From: an uncultured Phascolarctobacterium sp.
Lineage (GTDB): Bacteria; Bacillota; Negativicutes; Acidaminococcales; Acidaminococcaceae
Length of the DNA stretch: 49,520 nt
Direction: 5' to 3'
Assembly (NCBI GenBank): GCA_900547415.1
Contig: URGS01000012.1
Coordinates: 1-49,520 of the forward strand
Below, in pieces: positions 49,431-49,520 of this stretch. Both the position numbers and the translations under genes were made by a program. The notes under the pieces were generated by a model that worked only from the letters and a program-made list of their open reading frames with translations, had not been told where the DNA came from and ran no database searches. The stretch's first letter is position 1; each line of letters opens with the position of its first letter.

Positions 49431-49466
49431 CGACAGCTGGTATCAGATATCAGCTGTCGTTTTTAT
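49431..49466 (+). terminator. Terminator of the pyr operon
   Basis: A 9-bp GC-rich stem extended by three weaker pairs (49431-49442 with 49448-49459) is followed by TTTTTATT. Confidence 0.9.
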
Positions 49467-49472
49467 TGTATA

Positions 49473-49500
49473 TAGAAAACCCCGCGTTAGACGCGGGGTT
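49473..49500 (-). terminator. Terminator of a minus-strand gene right of the window
   Basis: A 10-bp stem (49478-49487 with 49491-49500, loop TAG) reads into TTTTCTATA on the minus strand. Confidence 0.7.
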
Positions 49501-49520
49501 CAAAAAAGCTTAAGCGTTCC

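Noticed and set aside
1..49520. CRISPR arrays, insertion sequences, prophage, attachment sites, tRNA genes
   Set aside because: No regularly spaced repeats, transposase or phage proteins, or tRNA-like cloverleaf with GGTTCRA arm were seen in either strand.

Overview
The window looks like chromosome of a low-to-moderate GC Firmicute. A gut-type Negativicute (Acidaminococcaceae or Phascolarctobacterium-like) is my best guess. The pointers are the Bacillus-like gene order prmA-rsmE-mtaB-HIT-rpsU-yqeY-nfeD-floA, the Firmicute pyr operon with a PyrR-type attenuator, a class II fructose-bisphosphate aldolase, many AbgT/M20 and sodium-coupled transport genes typical of amino-acid and peptide users, and a cobalamin-riboswitch-controlled cobamide gene. 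The genus-level guess is inference only. I see no phage, insertion sequence, CRISPR array, tRNA or rRNA.

Layout. (1) 1-1383: a cobalamin riboswitch ending in a terminator, then a TIM-barrel hydrolase that is a good candidate for the cobamide-remodelling enzyme CbiR. (2) 1462-5376: a secreted SH3 protein, an AbgT-family transporter and peptidase T. (3) 5533-6759 (minus): threonine ammonia-lyase. (4) 7056-16797: a long housekeeping run. It holds L11 and 16S rRNA methyltransferases, MtaB, a HIT protein, ribosomal protein S21, YqeY, NfeD, FloA, an unknown DGS-repeat membrane protein, polyphosphate:AMP phosphotransferase and a B12-binding radical SAM protein; PgeF follows at 16889-17704. (5) 17786-19711 (minus): fructose-bisphosphate aldolase, an RluA-type pseudouridine synthase and a YnzC/DUF896 protein. 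(6) 19988-22747: a lipoprotein/permease/ATPase ABC importer of the iron-complex/cobalamin class. (7) 23193-27261: a second AbgT transporter and two M20 amidohydrolases. (8) 27441-31188: an OFA-family MFS transporter (minus) behind a ZTP/ZMP (pfl) riboswitch, an HD hydrolase, and an NSS-type sodium symporter (minus). (9) 31512-35968: a rubredoxin-fused glutamate-synthase-like flavoprotein, a SIMPL protein, a small orphan, and a zinc-ribbon/AbgA-like hydrolase pair. (10) 36096-39198: a secreted orphan, a 300-base non-coding stretch rich in RNA hairpins, a fructose-6-phosphate aldolase and a membrane acyltransferase. (11) 39731-49412: pyrB-pyrC-carA-carB-pyrK-pyrD-pyrF-pyrE, a complete route to orotidylate and UMP.

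How the parts fit. The accessory genes point to a cell that scavenges peptides or acylated amino acids (two AbgT transporters, peptidase T, three M20 hydrolases, an NSS symporter) and that depends on salvaged cobamides (riboswitch plus CbiR candidate, perhaps the ABC importer). Three RNA-level switches are readable in the sequence: cobalamin upstream of the CbiR candidate, ZTP/ZMP upstream of the OFA transporter, and a PyrR-type attenuator upstream of pyrB. The least explained region is 36790-37080. There two hairpins share a TATTGCGAYG loop on stems that differ by compensatory changes, and mutually exclusive hairpins and a strong terminator follow.
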